NCBI RefSeq assembly: GCF_019754945.1
Contig: NZ_JAEUWU010000005.1
Span: forward strand, 124,001 to 188,000
Length of the DNA stretch: 64,000 nucleotides
Direction of reading: 5' to 3'
DNA from: Corynebacterium pseudokroppenstedtii
Lineage (GTDB): Bacteria; Actinomycetota; Actinomycetes; Mycobacteriales; Mycobacteriaceae
The position numbers and the translations under genes are program-made. The notes below the pieces were generated by a model. That model searched no databases, was not told the DNA's origin, and saw only the letters and a list, made by a program, of their open reading frames with translations. Within the stretch, counting starts at the first letter, position 1; each line of letters opens with the position of its first letter. Below, in pieces: positions 1 through 11,651 of this stretch.

Positions 1-94
1 ATCCCCCCGCTGGCTCTGCACGTTACTAAGGCCCCAACGAAGCCCGGTTTACTAACCCCCACGGCAGCCCCCCGATGCGGAAGAAAGGACGCTA

Positions 95-571
95 CTAGTC
101 TTCGTAGCGATCCTTAGCTTCCTGCAGGATGCGCTCGGCTTCTTCCTTATCGCCCCAGCCAGAGCCGCTGACTTCCTTGTTCGGCTCCAGATCCTTGTAG
201 TGGACGAAGAAGTGTTCCACCTCGTCCTTAATGTGATCCTCGACGTCGTTGATGTCTTGGTACCGCTCGTAGCGGACATCGTCGATGACGCAGAGCAGCT
301 TGTCGTCGCCACCTGCTTCGTCGGTCATCTTGAACACACCGACCGGGCGGGCCTCAACGATCACGCCGGGGAATACCGGCTCAGGAAGAATGACCAGCGC
401 ATCGAGCGGATCGCCATCCTCGCCGAGCGTGTGATCAATAAAGCCGTAGTCGGCGGGGTAAGCCATAGGGGTGAAAAGGTACCGGTCCAGGTAGACCTTG
501 CCCGTTTCGTGGTCGACTTCGTACTTGTTGCGTGAACCCTTCGGGATTTCGATCGTCACTTCAATACTCAT
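95..571 (-). CDS. ppa: inorganic pyrophosphatase
   Basis: Family I soluble pyrophosphatase; it hydrolyses cytoplasmic PPi to phosphate with Mg2+, which pulls nucleic-acid, tRNA-charging and activation reactions forward. The 158-residue length is normal for the bacterial family. Visible hallmarks are an N-terminal [11 protein letters not shown], the segment [12 protein letters not shown] and the metal-binding signature DGDPLDALV at about residues 52-60. The open frame extends upstream, but the start is set at the ATG opening [12 protein letters not shown] because a -10-like TACAGT lies exactly 7 nt before it, which suggests a leaderless transcript. It is divergent from the carboxypeptidase gene, as in related corynebacteria. 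Identification is secure; only the start is inferred. Confidence 0.95.
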   Translation of the reverse strand: MSIEVTIEIPKGSRNKYEVDHETGKVYLDRYLFTPMAYPADYGFIDHTLGEDGDPLDALVILPEPVFPGVIVEARPVGVFKMTDEAGGDDKLLCVIDDVRYERYQDINDVEDHIKDEVEHFFVHYKDLEPNKEVSGSGWGDKEEAERILQEAKDRYED

Positions 572-578
572 AAGTCCT

Positions 579-584
579 ACTGTA
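579..584 (-). promoter_or_regulatory. -10 element of ppa (leaderless)
   Basis: On the minus strand TACAGT is followed by 7 nt and then the ATG of ppa. It matches the TANNNT-N7-start spacing seen at many genes here. Confidence 0.5.
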
Positions 585-713
585 CTGAACCGCCGCGCAA
601 CCGGGGGTGCCACGCTGGAGAACCAGCGCGATTTCTGCCTTTCCTTCTACCTTTCCGTCGCCGCGCATCTGGCCGGAAGGTGAAGTGTTCCGCGTTGTGT
701 CCGGGGTCTCCGC

Positions 714-719
714 TAAACT
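714..719 (+). promoter_or_regulatory. -10 element of dacB (leaderless)
   Basis: TAAACT is followed by 7 nt and GTG at 727. No Shine-Dalgarno sequence precedes that GTG, so transcription probably begins at the start codon. Confidence 0.5.
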
Positions 720-726
720 CACCACC

Positions 727-2289
727 GTGAAAAAAGGTAAGAAGAACTCTGGTGGGTCGACGGCCGTTCGTACTGGCTCTTTTCGACGTTCCGCTGTCTC
801 TTCTGTCCTCACCGTGCTCACCATCATCGTGGTGGCCGCGGTGATCGTTGGGGCTGTGGTCATATACCATCAGCGCAACGCATACACATCTGCCAACCCG
901 GCGGGGCCAGCCGATAGTGGTGTCTCCGCGTCCGGGCCGAACGCGGACGCTCCCATTCCCGACATCACGAAAGCCCTCCAGGGGCCGGCGTCCAACGGTG
1001 CTTTGGGTCAATTGGCTGGCCAGGTGACCGACGCGTCCACCGGGAAGACGTTGTGGGAGAAGAATTCGTCCACCGCGATGGTTCCAGCGTCGTCAACAAA
1101 AATGATGACGACGGCGGCTGCGCTGTTAACTCTTGGCCCGAAGGATCGAGTTCGCACGGTGGTGAAACGAGGCACGAAGCCTGGGCAGATCGTGCTGGTT
1201 GGTGGCGGTGACGTGACGCTCGCTGCGTCGAAAGACAGCGCGTTTTACACGAACGCCCCCACGATCCAGGACTTGGCGAGCCAAGTGAAGAAGAACATGG
1301 GCGGTCAGCCGGTGACGAGCGTGGTGGTTGATAATTCACGTGCCGGCCAGGGCGATACCTTTAATTCGACGTGGAGTCGCGGGGATATCTCTGGCGGAAA
1401 CGTGACCTCCGTGGACTCTGTCATGCTCAACGGGGGACGGCAGGATCCCAGCGACGCCGATTCCCCGCGAACGGACAATCCGGCGTTAGTTGCCGGACAA
1501 GCGCTAGCTAATGCCGTGGGACTCTCTAGCAGCAGTTCTGACGGCGGTGATGGCGCAGACAATGGTGGCGAATCCGGTAGCTCCGGCGACTCCGGTGAAA
1601 CCGATGATGAGTCCGGCAACTCGGGCGGGGGAGACGACAACTCCCAGGGAGTGTCCGTGTCCAAGAAATCCGTGGATACCGAGGATGGCGAACTCGGCGC
1701 TGTGGAATCCGCCCCGCTAGACATCAGGATCCACGACATGCTCGTGAATTCCGACAACATGGAAGCTGAAGCGATCGGTAGAGAAATCGCGAAGAAAGAA
1801 GGCAAGCCCTTGACGTTCGAGGGCGCGACGTCCGCGACCAAAGAGGTTCTCTCCCAGCACGGTTTCCCCCTCGAGAGCGTGGTCCTCAAAGACAATTCGG
1901 GAATGAGCCCGGATAACCGCATTACTCCACGCCTTCTCGACCGCATCATGGTGAAAGCCACATCCCCGGTGACCAACGAGGGAGATTCCGGTTCGTCCTC
2001 GGCGGATAGCCAAAGCCATGATCTCCGGCCCATTCTCGACGGCCTGCCGGTCGCCGGCGGTAACGGAACCCTGGCCGGCCGGTTCACCCCCGGATCATCG
2101 TCCGGGCCCGGAGCAGGATGGGTTCGCGCGAAGACAGGGACCCTGGATGGCGTGTCTGCGCTGGTCGGAACCGTGATGAACCAGCAAGGCCGCGTCTTAA
2201 CCTTCGCGTTTATGTCGAATGGCTCCGATATTGAGCCTGCCCGTTCCGCCTTGGATGATCTTGCGTCCGCATTGAGGATGTCGTCATAG
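727..2289 (+). CDS. dacB: D-alanyl-D-alanine carboxypeptidase/endopeptidase, PBP4 (peptidase S13) family
   Basis: Penicillin-binding enzyme that trims peptidoglycan stem peptides outside the membrane. From GTG 727 (520 aa) there is a short basic cytoplasmic tail, one membrane anchor at about residues 24-47, then an extracytoplasmic domain. The serine-enzyme motifs are visible: SSTK at 122-125 (nucleophile Ser and Lys), SDN in VNSDNMEAE, and KTG near the C-terminus (RAKTGTLDG). Between the motifs lies a Ser/Gly/Asp-rich low-complexity insert at about 264-308, probably a flexible loop. The start could instead be GTG 685, which has GGAAGG upstream; the leaderless -10 favours 727. It lies 11 nt before tilS and is likely co-transcribed with it. 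Family assignment is firm. Confidence 0.88.
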   Translation: MKKGKKNSGGSTAVRTGSFRRSAVSSVLTVLTIIVVAAVIVGAVVIYHQRNAYTSANPAGPADSGVSASGPNADAPIPDITKALQGPASNGALGQLAGQVTDASTGKTLWEKNSSTAMVPASSTKMMTTAAALLTLGPKDRVRTVVKRGTKPGQIVLVGGGDVTLAASKDSAFYTNAPTIQDLASQVKKNMGGQPVTSVVVDNSRAGQGDTFNSTWSRGDISGGNVTSVDSVMLNGGRQDPSDADSPRTDNPALVAGQALANAVGLSSSSSDGGDGADNGGESGSSGDSGETDDESGNSGGGDDNSQGVSVSKKSVDTEDGELGAVESAPLDIRIHDMLVNSDNMEAEAIGREIAKKEGKPLTFEGATSATKEVLSQHGFPLESVVLKDNSGMSPDNRITPRLLDRIMVKATSPVTNEGDSGSSSADSQSHDLRPILDGLPVAGGNGTLAGRFTPGSSSGPGAGWVRAKTGTLDGVSALVGTVMNQQGRVLTFAFMSNGSDIEPARSALDDLASALRMSS

Positions 2290-2299
2290 GGAACGCGCC

Positions 2300-3457
2300 G
2301 TGACGAATACCGCCATGAACCCGAACCACAGCGTGAATCAGAGTGGCGAACCCACGCCGTCCTATATGCCACCCTCAACCAAACCCGGACCCCATGTGTT
2401 GCGCATCCGCCATGCGCTCGAAGCGTGGCACACAACCTGGAATTCTCTTCCTGCTTCGGAGCAAGCTAAAGGCGACGGCCTGGGGTTTTCATGCCTCATC
2501 GGATGTTCCGGTGGCGCCGATTCCTTATGTTTAGTGGGTTGCGCGGTCAAACAAGGTTGGCGAGTCCACGCCGTGGTTATTGATCACGGCCTACAAGCAG
2601 GATCAGCCGACGTAGCGACCCGAGCTGCGCACGTGTGCCAGGCCCTAGGTGCGACTGCTGAGGTGGTAAAAGTGAGCCCTCGCGAGGCCACCGAAGCTGC
2701 TGCCAGGGAAGAACGCTATCGCGCCTTGGGGCAGGTAGCACAAGAGCGTGGCGGACTCCCCGTGCTCGTAGCGCACACCGGGGATGACCAGGCAGAATCC
2801 CTACTCCTAGGGCTGGCACGAGGTGCAGGACTGGGAAGCATCGCCGGAATGCCACCAATTCTCTTCCACCATCCGGCCGTCGACGCCGGAGCCACAGCGC
2901 TCGGACGCCCGCTTCTCGCCGTGCGCCGAGACAACACCATTGGAGCCTGCGCGGAACTAGGCATCACACCGTGGCACGATCCCACCAATACGTCCGGGGA
3001 CAATCTCCGATCGCGGGTCCGCACGCAGCTCATCCCGCAGATTCGCTCCGTTCTGGGGGAGGCTGCCGTCGATAATGCAATTGCCACCGCGGCCATGACC
3101 CGCACTGACGAGGACTACCTGGCGCGCCAGGCTGCCGAAGCACTCAAAGAATGTGAGCCCCACGATGCCTCTATAGATAACCCAGGCAGTTCCGACAGCA
3201 CCAGCCTGGACATCACTACATATCTACGTCAACCGCGAGCGTTGCGCGGAAGGATTATCAAACAGTGGCTGCAGCACCGCGCCGGGCCGTTGACCAGGGC
3301 ACACGTGACCGCGATCGATGCGTTGGCCACGCAATGGCATGGGCAGGGGGGCGTCGCCATTCCTTGGGCGCGCACGCCCGCCCCGCCTGGGCGCTTGCTC
3401 GTCGTTCGTCGTCACGATGAACTACGGCTGACCGCGGAGGCTACGCATGACCGTTAA
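2300..3457 (+). CDS. tilS: tRNA(Ile)-lysidine synthase
   Basis: ATP-dependent enzyme that converts cytidine 34 of the minor tRNA-Ile (CAU) to lysidine, switching it from Met to Ile decoding. The PP-loop motif SGGADS stands at residues 70-75, followed by conserved HTGDDQAE (about 160) and ARGAGLGSIAGMP, where family members typically read R.G..G..G. At 385 aa the length is normal for actinobacteria. Start is GTG 2300, 11 nt after the carboxypeptidase stop; an internal ATG at 2312 is possible because the first ~30 residues are poorly conserved in type. hpt follows, an arrangement (tilS-hpt-ftsH) that is widely conserved. Confidence 0.93.
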   Translation: MTNTAMNPNHSVNQSGEPTPSYMPPSTKPGPHVLRIRHALEAWHTTWNSLPASEQAKGDGLGFSCLIGCSGGADSLCLVGCAVKQGWRVHAVVIDHGLQAGSADVATRAAHVCQALGATAEVVKVSPREATEAAAREERYRALGQVAQERGGLPVLVAHTGDDQAESLLLGLARGAGLGSIAGMPPILFHHPAVDAGATALGRPLLAVRRDNTIGACAELGITPWHDPTNTSGDNLRSRVRTQLIPQIRSVLGEAAVDNAIATAAMTRTDEDYLARQAAEALKECEPHDASIDNPGSSDSTSLDITTYLRQPRALRGRIIKQWLQHRAGPLTRAHVTAIDALATQWHGQGGVAIPWARTPAPPGRLLVVRRHDELRLTAEATHDR

Positions 3458-3545
3458 TGTTCAGCGAAAATTGCCAGATGGGCGCCTATAAGCGACCATA
3501 TATTTACGGACCACACAGACAACAACGCCACATGATCGAGAGCTA

Positions 3546-4133
3546 ATGATGCAATCCCATCAACCCGTCCCCGTCCCCGAACACGGCTATGGCGACGATG
3601 TTGACCACGTCCTCATCACCGAAGAACAACTCCATAACCGCATCGCAGAGATGGCCGATCGCCTCTCCGAAACTTACGCCGATGAGGACGACGACCTCAT
3701 CCTGGTGTGCGTGCTCAAAGGTGCGGTGTACTTCATCACCGACATTTCCCGGCAGATGAGCATCCCGACGCAGCTAGAGTTCATGGCCGTTTCGTCCTAC
3801 GGCAATGCCACCAGCTCGTCAGGCGTCGTACGCATTCTGAAAGACCTCGACCGTGATATCCATGGCCGGAACGTCGTCATTATTGAGGACGTCATTGACT
3901 CCGGTTTGACGTTGCACTGGCTCATCAAGAACTTGAAGAGTCGGAAGCCTAACTCGCTGCGGATTGTGACGCTCCTCCGAAAACCCGAAGCCATCAAGGT
4001 GGACATTGATCTCTTCGACGTCGGCTTTGATATCCCCAACGAGTTCGTCGTCGGATATGGGTTGGATTATGCCGAGCGCTATCGTGACATCCCGTGGGTA
4101 GGGACGTTGAAATCCCAGGTCTACGAAAAATAG
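3546..4133 (+). CDS. hpt: hypoxanthine(-guanine) phosphoribosyltransferase
   Basis: Purine salvage enzyme; it transfers phosphoribosyl from PRPP to hypoxanthine or guanine to give IMP or GMP. The PRPP-binding loop EDVIDSGLT is at residues 114-122 and the flexible-loop region [11 protein letters not shown] precedes it at 83-93. The 195-residue length includes about 15 extra N-terminal residues rich in Pro and His. Two adjacent ATGs (3546, 3549) could serve; no strong ribosome site is seen. It sits between tilS and ftsH, the conserved corynebacterial order. Base preference cannot be read from sequence alone. Confidence 0.93.
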   Translation: MMQSHQPVPVPEHGYGDDVDHVLITEEQLHNRIAEMADRLSETYADEDDDLILVCVLKGAVYFITDISRQMSIPTQLEFMAVSSYGNATSSSGVVRILKDLDRDIHGRNVVIIEDVIDSGLTLHWLIKNLKSRKPNSLRIVTLLRKPEAIKVDIDLFDVGFDIPNEFVVGYGLDYAERYRDIPWVGTLKSQVYEK

Positions 4134-4360
4134 CCCAGGTCAAACACACACGGACAACTGAACACGACGATGCCGACGCCGGAGGACGCGTAACCCGGAG
4201 TACGTTGAGGTCAGAACGGGCAGGCGGCGGAAGAATCCGCACTGTTCGCGCACAGCGAACGCCTGTCTGGCCGACGTGTCCTAGGGTTCGACTACCCTGG
4301 TAGCAATCGCCACCGTACCTGCGACGACAGGTATTCATATTTTTCCCAATGAGAGGTTCC

Positions 4361-7065
<2,705 letters not shown>

Positions 7066-7066
<1 letters not shown>

Positions 7067-7632
7067 TGGCCGTCGACCATGAACGGGCGCGGGCGGCCGT
7101 CCGCGACCTGTTAATCGCCGTGGGGGAAGACCCCGATAGGGAAGGGCTCGTTGACACACCAGAGCGCGTCGCACGAGCCTATGAAGAAATTTTCGCCGGC
7201 CTCCACCAGGACCCGTCGGAAGTTCTCACCAAAACCTTCAACGAAGACCACCGCGAACTCGTGCTCGTCCGAGACATCCCCGTCTACTCCACCTGTGAGC
7301 ATCACCTGGTCCCGTTCTATGGGAAAGCTCACATCGGGTACATTCCGGGGAAATCGGGGAAAGTCACCGGACTCTCCAAGCTGGCCCGGCTGGTTGACCT
7401 CTACGCCAAACGACCACAAGTGCAAGAACGCCTGACCAAGCAGGTCGCCGACGCCATGGTGAAGCGCCTACAACCCCAGGCGGTCATCGTCGTCATCGAA
7501 TGTGAACACCTGTGCATGGCGATGCGGGGCATCCGCAAACCCGGGGCGACAACCACTACGTCCGCGGTTCGTGGCGGGTTCCAAACGAACCCAGCCAGCC
7601 GTGCCGAAGTACTCAGCCTCATCCGCGGATAA
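7066..7632 (+). CDS. folE: GTP cyclohydrolase I
   Basis: First enzyme of folate synthesis: GTP to 7,8-dihydroneopterin triphosphate and formate, cytoplasmic and Zn-dependent. Zinc ligands are visible at C77 and H80 ([10 protein letters not shown]) and C150 (EHLCM). The conserved block [22 protein letters not shown] region (103-124) and the [13 protein letters not shown] end are typical. At 188 aa it is the normal length. The ATG overlaps the ftsH stop by 1 nt (TGATG), which indicates translational coupling at the head of the folate operon. Confidence 0.96.
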
Positions 7633-7689
7633 CCACGTCAGCGTCGGAGCACACAAAACACAACAGGCGGAAGGAGCCAAATAAACATC

Positions 7690-8595
7690 ATGGATGCACC
7701 ACGCACACAAGTGATGGGTGTCCTAAACATCACCGACGACTCCTTCTCCGACGGCGGCCAATGGCTTCCCGCCGACCTCACGCGCTCCGACATCGCCGTC
7801 ACCCACGCCCGCGACATGATCCGCGACGGAGCCACCATCATCGACATCGGCGGCGAATCCACCCGCCCCGGCGCCGTCCGAGTCACCGAACAGACCGAAC
7901 TTCAGCGCGTGATGCCCGTCGTCGAAGCCCTCGCGAATGACGACGTTATGCTCTCCGTCGACACCATGCGCGCCACCGTCGCCCGGCAAGCCGTCCAAGC
8001 AGGGGCGACGCTCATCAACGACGTCTCCGGAGGACTGGCCGACCCGGACATGATCCGCGTGGCTGCAGACACCGGCGCATACCTGTGCCTCATGCACTGG
8101 GAAACCGACCGCTTCGGTGATGCCGACTCCCAGGGCGCAGCCGGCGCCAACCAAGGCGCCGACCACGGACCTCAGTTCGTCCGCCGCGTCGTCGATTTTC
8201 TCCGTCAGCGCGCCACCTACGCCAGTGAGCACGGCGTCGACAAGGAAAAAATCATCATCGACCCCGGGATCGGGTTCGCCAAATCGGCGCTCGGCAACTG
8301 GTCGCTGCTGAACGGCCTCGACCAACTCACCGAGCTCGGATACCCTGTCCTCATCGGAGTTTCCCGAAAACGTTTCCTGACCAGCCTCATCGCCGGATCC
8401 GACGGCATCCCCACCGCACCAGCCGACGCCGATGCAGCCACAGCAGCCATCAGCGCACTGGCCGCCGTCCACGGGGCATGGGCCGTCCGCGTACACGACG
8501 TGCGCCCCAACGTGGACGCCGTCAAAGTCGCCCACGCCTGGGCCACAGCCCACGGACCCGACGTACCCCAAGGATGGAGAGCACGACGTGGCTGA
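7690..8595 (+). CDS. folP: dihydropteroate synthase
   Basis: Condenses 6-hydroxymethyl-dihydropterin pyrophosphate with p-aminobenzoate to dihydropteroate; this is the sulfonamide target. Signatures: MGVLNITDDSFSDGG at 9-23 (usual text ...TPDSFSDGG, so Pro is replaced by Asp), DIGGESTRPGA at 52-62, DPGIGFAKS and GVSRKRF. Length 301 aa is somewhat long. AAGGAG is 13 nt upstream of the ATG, an unusually wide spacing; no better in-frame start exists. The last 8 nt overlap the GTG of the FolB-FolK gene. Confidence 0.94.
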   Translation: MDAPRTQVMGVLNITDDSFSDGGQWLPADLTRSDIAVTHARDMIRDGATIIDIGGESTRPGAVRVTEQTELQRVMPVVEALANDDVMLSVDTMRATVARQAVQAGATLINDVSGGLADPDMIRVAADTGAYLCLMHWETDRFGDADSQGAAGANQGADHGPQFVRRVVDFLRQRATYASEHGVDKEKIIIDPGIGFAKSALGNWSLLNGLDQLTELGYPVLIGVSRKRFLTSLIAGSDGIPTAPADADAATAAISALAAVHGAWAVRVHDVRPNVDAVKVAHAWATAHGPDVPQGWRARRG

Positions 8596-9457
8596 CCGAA
8601 TAGAACTCACAGGCGTCGAGGTATATGGACACCACGGGGTATTCCCGCACGAAAAACGCGATGGCCAGCGGTTTCTCACCGACGTCACCGTGTGGACCGA
8701 CTTCCGCAAGGCAGCTGCTACCGACGATCTCACGCACACGATCAGCTACGCTGACATCGCCGACCTCATCGATGCCACCCTCGGCGGGCCCAGCCGCGAC
8801 CTCATCGAAACCGTCGCCAGTGAGATCGCCGACACCCTCATCCTCAACAACCGGGTCCACGCCGTCGAAGTCACCATCCACAAACCCGACGCCCCCATCC
8901 CGCACCCCTTCGCTGACGTCGCCGTCGTCGCACGTCGAAGCCGAAAAGACCTCCGCCACGTCGTCCTATCCTTCGGCTCCAACATCACTGCCGACGGGAT
9001 CACCCCAGGCCAACGGGTAGAACGTGCCATGCGCTGGTTCGAGACCAGCGCGGACTACCGCGTCATCGCCACGTCTTCGCTGTACACGACACCAGCCTGG
9101 GGCGGCGTCGAGCAGGACGACTTTATGAACTCCGTCGCCGTCGTCGAAACCATGAAAACACCCCACGACATGCTCGACGACGCGCACGAACTCGAACGCG
9201 ACGCGCACCGCACGCGCGATGTCCACTGGGGGCCCCGGACCCTCGATATCGACCTCATCACCAGCATTAACAACGGATCCGAAGAACACTACGACACCGA
9301 CGACCTCACGCTTCCGCACCCGTGGGCGCACCAACGTGCCTTCGTGCTCAAGCCGTGGTTGGACGTGGAACCCCACGCTCGGTTAGGGCGGCAGAGTATT
9401 GCTTCCCTGTTGGATAACCTGGATTCCCGCGAGGTAGAAGAGGTGAAACCGCAATGA
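8588..9457 (+). CDS. folBK: bifunctional dihydroneopterin aldolase / HPPK (FolB-FolK fusion)
   Basis: Two consecutive folate steps in one 289-residue chain: dihydroneopterin aldolase (about 1-118) and 6-hydroxymethyl-dihydropterin pyrophosphokinase (about 120-289). FolB shows the opening IELTGVEVYGHHGVFPHEK with tyrosine and GHHG, plus VTIHKPDAP. FolK shows LSFGSN, the TSSLYTTPAWGG.EQDDFMN block and the signature GPRTLDIDLI, then LPHPWAHQRAFVL. No stop or frameshift separates the halves. GTG 8588 is chosen because GGAG lies about 9 nt upstream and it overlaps the folP stop, and because the upstream frame is a shadow of folP. Related actinobacteria such as Mycobacterium keep folB and folK separate. 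Confidence 0.92.
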   Translation: MADRIELTGVEVYGHHGVFPHEKRDGQRFLTDVTVWTDFRKAAATDDLTHTISYADIADLIDATLGGPSRDLIETVASEIADTLILNNRVHAVEVTIHKPDAPIPHPFADVAVVARRSRKDLRHVVLSFGSNITADGITPGQRVERAMRWFETSADYRVIATSSLYTTPAWGGVEQDDFMNSVAVVETMKTPHDMLDDAHELERDAHRTRDVHWGPRTLDIDLITSINNGSEEHYDTDDLTLPHPWAHQRAFVLKPWLDVEPHARLGRQSIASLLDNLDSREVEEVKPQ

Positions 9458-9942
9458 CCTCCACCAAGCCCACCTACCTTGTGGCCACCGCACTCATCGT
9501 CGGGTTCGGCGCATTCATGCTGATCTGGCGCTTTTATGGCTCCATCCCGGGGTTCAATCTGACGCTCCCGGTCATCCTGATCGTGCTCGCGGTCATCTGC
9601 ACTATCGCGGGATTCATCATCAGAAAGCGGATCGCCGATAACGAAGTCGGGCAAGATCGATCACAAATCCACCCGCTCACCATCGCCCGATGCTTCGTCA
9701 TGGGAACGTCCACAGCGTGGTTTGGGGCCATTTGTGCAGGATCGTACGCGGGTATAGCCGTCTACCTGTGGATCAATTACAGCCGGCTGATCGCCGCACG
9801 GGAGGACACACCCGCCGTCGTCGTCGGACTTATTGCAGCCATTCTTGTTGCCGCATCGGGTTTATGGCTGGAGCGTTGTTGCGGGGCACCCCCACCAAAC
9901 GATGAAGATACGCAGTCTAGCAATGTAGTGTGGAGTTCATGA
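9454..9942 (+). CDS. DUF3180 family membrane protein
   Basis: Small integral membrane protein of 162 aa with four predicted membrane segments (about 9-25, 36-55, 83-105, 120-140). Its position directly after folK and overlapping its stop by 4 nt (ATGA) is conserved in Corynebacteriales, where the Mycobacterium tuberculosis counterpart is Rv3605c. No enzymatic motif is visible and the function is unknown; its fixed place in the folate operon suggests coupled expression rather than a proven folate role. Confidence 0.8.
   Translation: MTSTKPTYLVATALIVGFGAFMLIWRFYGSIPGFNLTLPVILIVLAVICTIAGFIIRKRIADNEVGQDRSQIHPLTIARCFVMGTSTAWFGAICAGSYAGIAVYLWINYSRLIAAREDTPAVVVGLIAAILVAASGLWLERCCGAPPPNDEDTQSSNVVWSS
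9926..9931 (+). promoter_or_regulatory. -10 element inside the DUF3180 gene end
   Basis: TAGTGT followed by 7 nt and ATG 9939. This would give the next gene its own leaderless transcript although it overlaps the folate operon. Confidence 0.4.
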
Positions 9943-11642
9943 CCGGCCCACAGCAATCCCACGATGGTTACGACAGCTCCAACAACCAGGGACACTATGA
10001 CGACCAGTCGCCTGATTATCGCGACGATTACCCGCCCGCCAACACAGGTGGCAGTGGCAAGTTTTCCTTCGCGGCCATCGTCGTCATGCTGGTCTTTGCC
10101 GTTGTTGCGACGATCCTCATGCTCTTTACGGAGAGTGAAACATGGACCAAGATCGCTGTCCTCTGCGCCCTCTGGGCCGCCATCGTCGGATGTATTGCTG
10201 TAGCGCGCCTGCGGAAACAGGTGGATAACCAGCAGCGGGACACCGACAACCTTGAGCGCCTGCACCAAGCAGAGCTTGAACGGGAACTGGCTACCCACCG
10301 CGAGCAAGAACTCATCCTGGAGCAGAACTACTACGACTCGCTGCAGGAACAAGAGCAAAACACGCTGGCCGATATTCGTGCGGAACTCACCGTGCTTCGG
10401 GAAAACCTGTCCGCCATGATGGGCACCGATCTGGACACCGAGCGCACCGCCCTCAAAGCCGAGGCACAGCGCATTCTGGAATTGGAACGCGACACCAAAG
10501 AGCAATCATCGACGACGGAAGCGCGCACGAGTGGGTCGACGTCACGAACGTCATCTGTGCCGGCCTCGTCACACGCGCCATCGGGTAAGCGTGGGCAGAA
10601 CCGTGGTGGAGCTGGTCAAACGCAGGGTGCCGGGAAAGCATCGGGTGCTGGGCGATCATCGGCCGCGCAGCAAGGGCGTGCGAACCAGTCGACGGCTGGA
10701 TCACGCGCAGCCGATTCGACCTCCTCGCAGCAGGGTGATAATTCCCTGCGCACGGGTTCGTTTAATGCAGTGAAGTGGACTGCTCAGCCATCGCGTCGCT
10801 CAGGCTCGGGATATTCCGCGGATCAAACCACCGTATTGCCTTCTGTGGAGAAGAAGTCGAACCCGCAGGCTCAGCAGCGGTCGACCGGGTACGGGGCATC
10901 GCAGCAGGCTTCGCAACAGCAGCGGGCCCAGCAGTCTCGGACGCAGCAGCAACAGCCGGCTCAACAGCAGCCCACGCGGCAGGCAACCCAACAGCAGCCT
11001 GACCGTGCTGCTCAGAACAACCAGCGGTCGAGCGCGCCGCAGGGGAGCGCGGTGTACCGCGGCGCAGACCGTGACAACTCGCAATTCTTTGCATTCGGCG
11101 CGGGTTCGTCGTCAGCATCCTCGGCTCAGCCTGCATCCGGGGCGTCCCAGCCACAGTCGTCTCGAACGGAATCGACGCCCTATGTTGGTTCTCATCGCGG
11201 CCCAAACCCGAACGCCAATTCCGCGCAGAGCCGAAGCGCCGCACAAAGCGGCAGCACCATGGGCGGATCTCGTCGGAACACGGATCCCGATACAGGTTCT
11301 TTCGCTGCGTTCGGCTCGGGCCGCTCCTCGGCGCCGTCCTATGACCGCACCCACGCCCCGACCACGGGCGGTTTCCGGGCACAATCACCCAGCGCAGGAT
11401 CCGCACCTGCATCCGGCGGCCAAACCGGTGGCCGCTCTCCGCACGAGGGCATGTTCACGGGGAGCCAGAGTTATGGCCCGTCGGCAAGTTCGTCGAACAC
11501 TCCCGACCCGAGAGGCCGTCACGAAGGGCCACAGGACTCATCGTCGGGCGGCCGTCGGCGTCGGGCAGACAACGGAGACTCAAGCCAAAACGTCACCGTC
11601 GCATCCTTACTTGAACAGCTGAAGAAGAATAGCGAGAAGTAA
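9939..11642 (+). CDS. DUF6779-like membrane protein with long Gln/Ser-rich tail
   Basis: A 567-residue protein. An N-terminal Tyr/Asp-rich stretch is followed by two membrane helices (about 41-62 and 68-87), a predicted coiled coil rich in Glu/Gln/Arg (about 88-190), and more than 350 residues of Ser/Gln/Ala/Gly/Arg low complexity containing repeated GSF and FxAFGxG phrases. The corresponding slot in mycobacteria (Rv3604c) also holds a low-complexity transmembrane protein. ATG 9939 fits the leaderless -10; GTG 9930 is the alternative. Function is unknown; the coiled coil and tail suggest a scaffold or envelope-associated protein, which is inference. panC follows after 9 nt. Confidence 0.7.
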   Translation: MTGPQQSHDGYDSSNNQGHYDDQSPDYRDDYPPANTGGSGKFSFAAIVVMLVFAVVATILMLFTESETWTKIAVLCALWAAIVGCIAVARLRKQVDNQQRDTDNLERLHQAELERELATHREQELILEQNYYDSLQEQEQNTLADIRAELTVLRENLSAMMGTDLDTERTALKAEAQRILELERDTKEQSSTTEARTSGSTSRTSSVPASSHAPSGKRGQNRGGAGQTQGAGKASGAGRSSAAQQGRANQSTAGSRAADSTSSQQGDNSLRTGSFNAVKWTAQPSRRSGSGYSADQTTVLPSVEKKSNPQAQQRSTGYGASQQASQQQRAQQSRTQQQQPAQQQPTRQATQQQPDRAAQNNQRSSAPQGSAVYRGADRDNSQFFAFGAGSSSASSAQPASGASQPQSSRTESTPYVGSHRGPNPNANSAQSRSAAQSGSTMGGSRRNTDPDTGSFAAFGSGRSSAPSYDRTHAPTTGGFRAQSPSAGSAPASGGQTGGRSPHEGMFTGSQSYGPSASSSNTPDPRGRHEGPQDSSSGGRRRRADNGDSSQNVTVASLLEQLKKNSEK

Positions 11643-11651
11643 TAACCCACC

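Noticed and set aside
200-535. Plus-strand 111-aa frame inside ppa
   Set aside because: Antisense shadow of a strongly conserved gene, no start signals.
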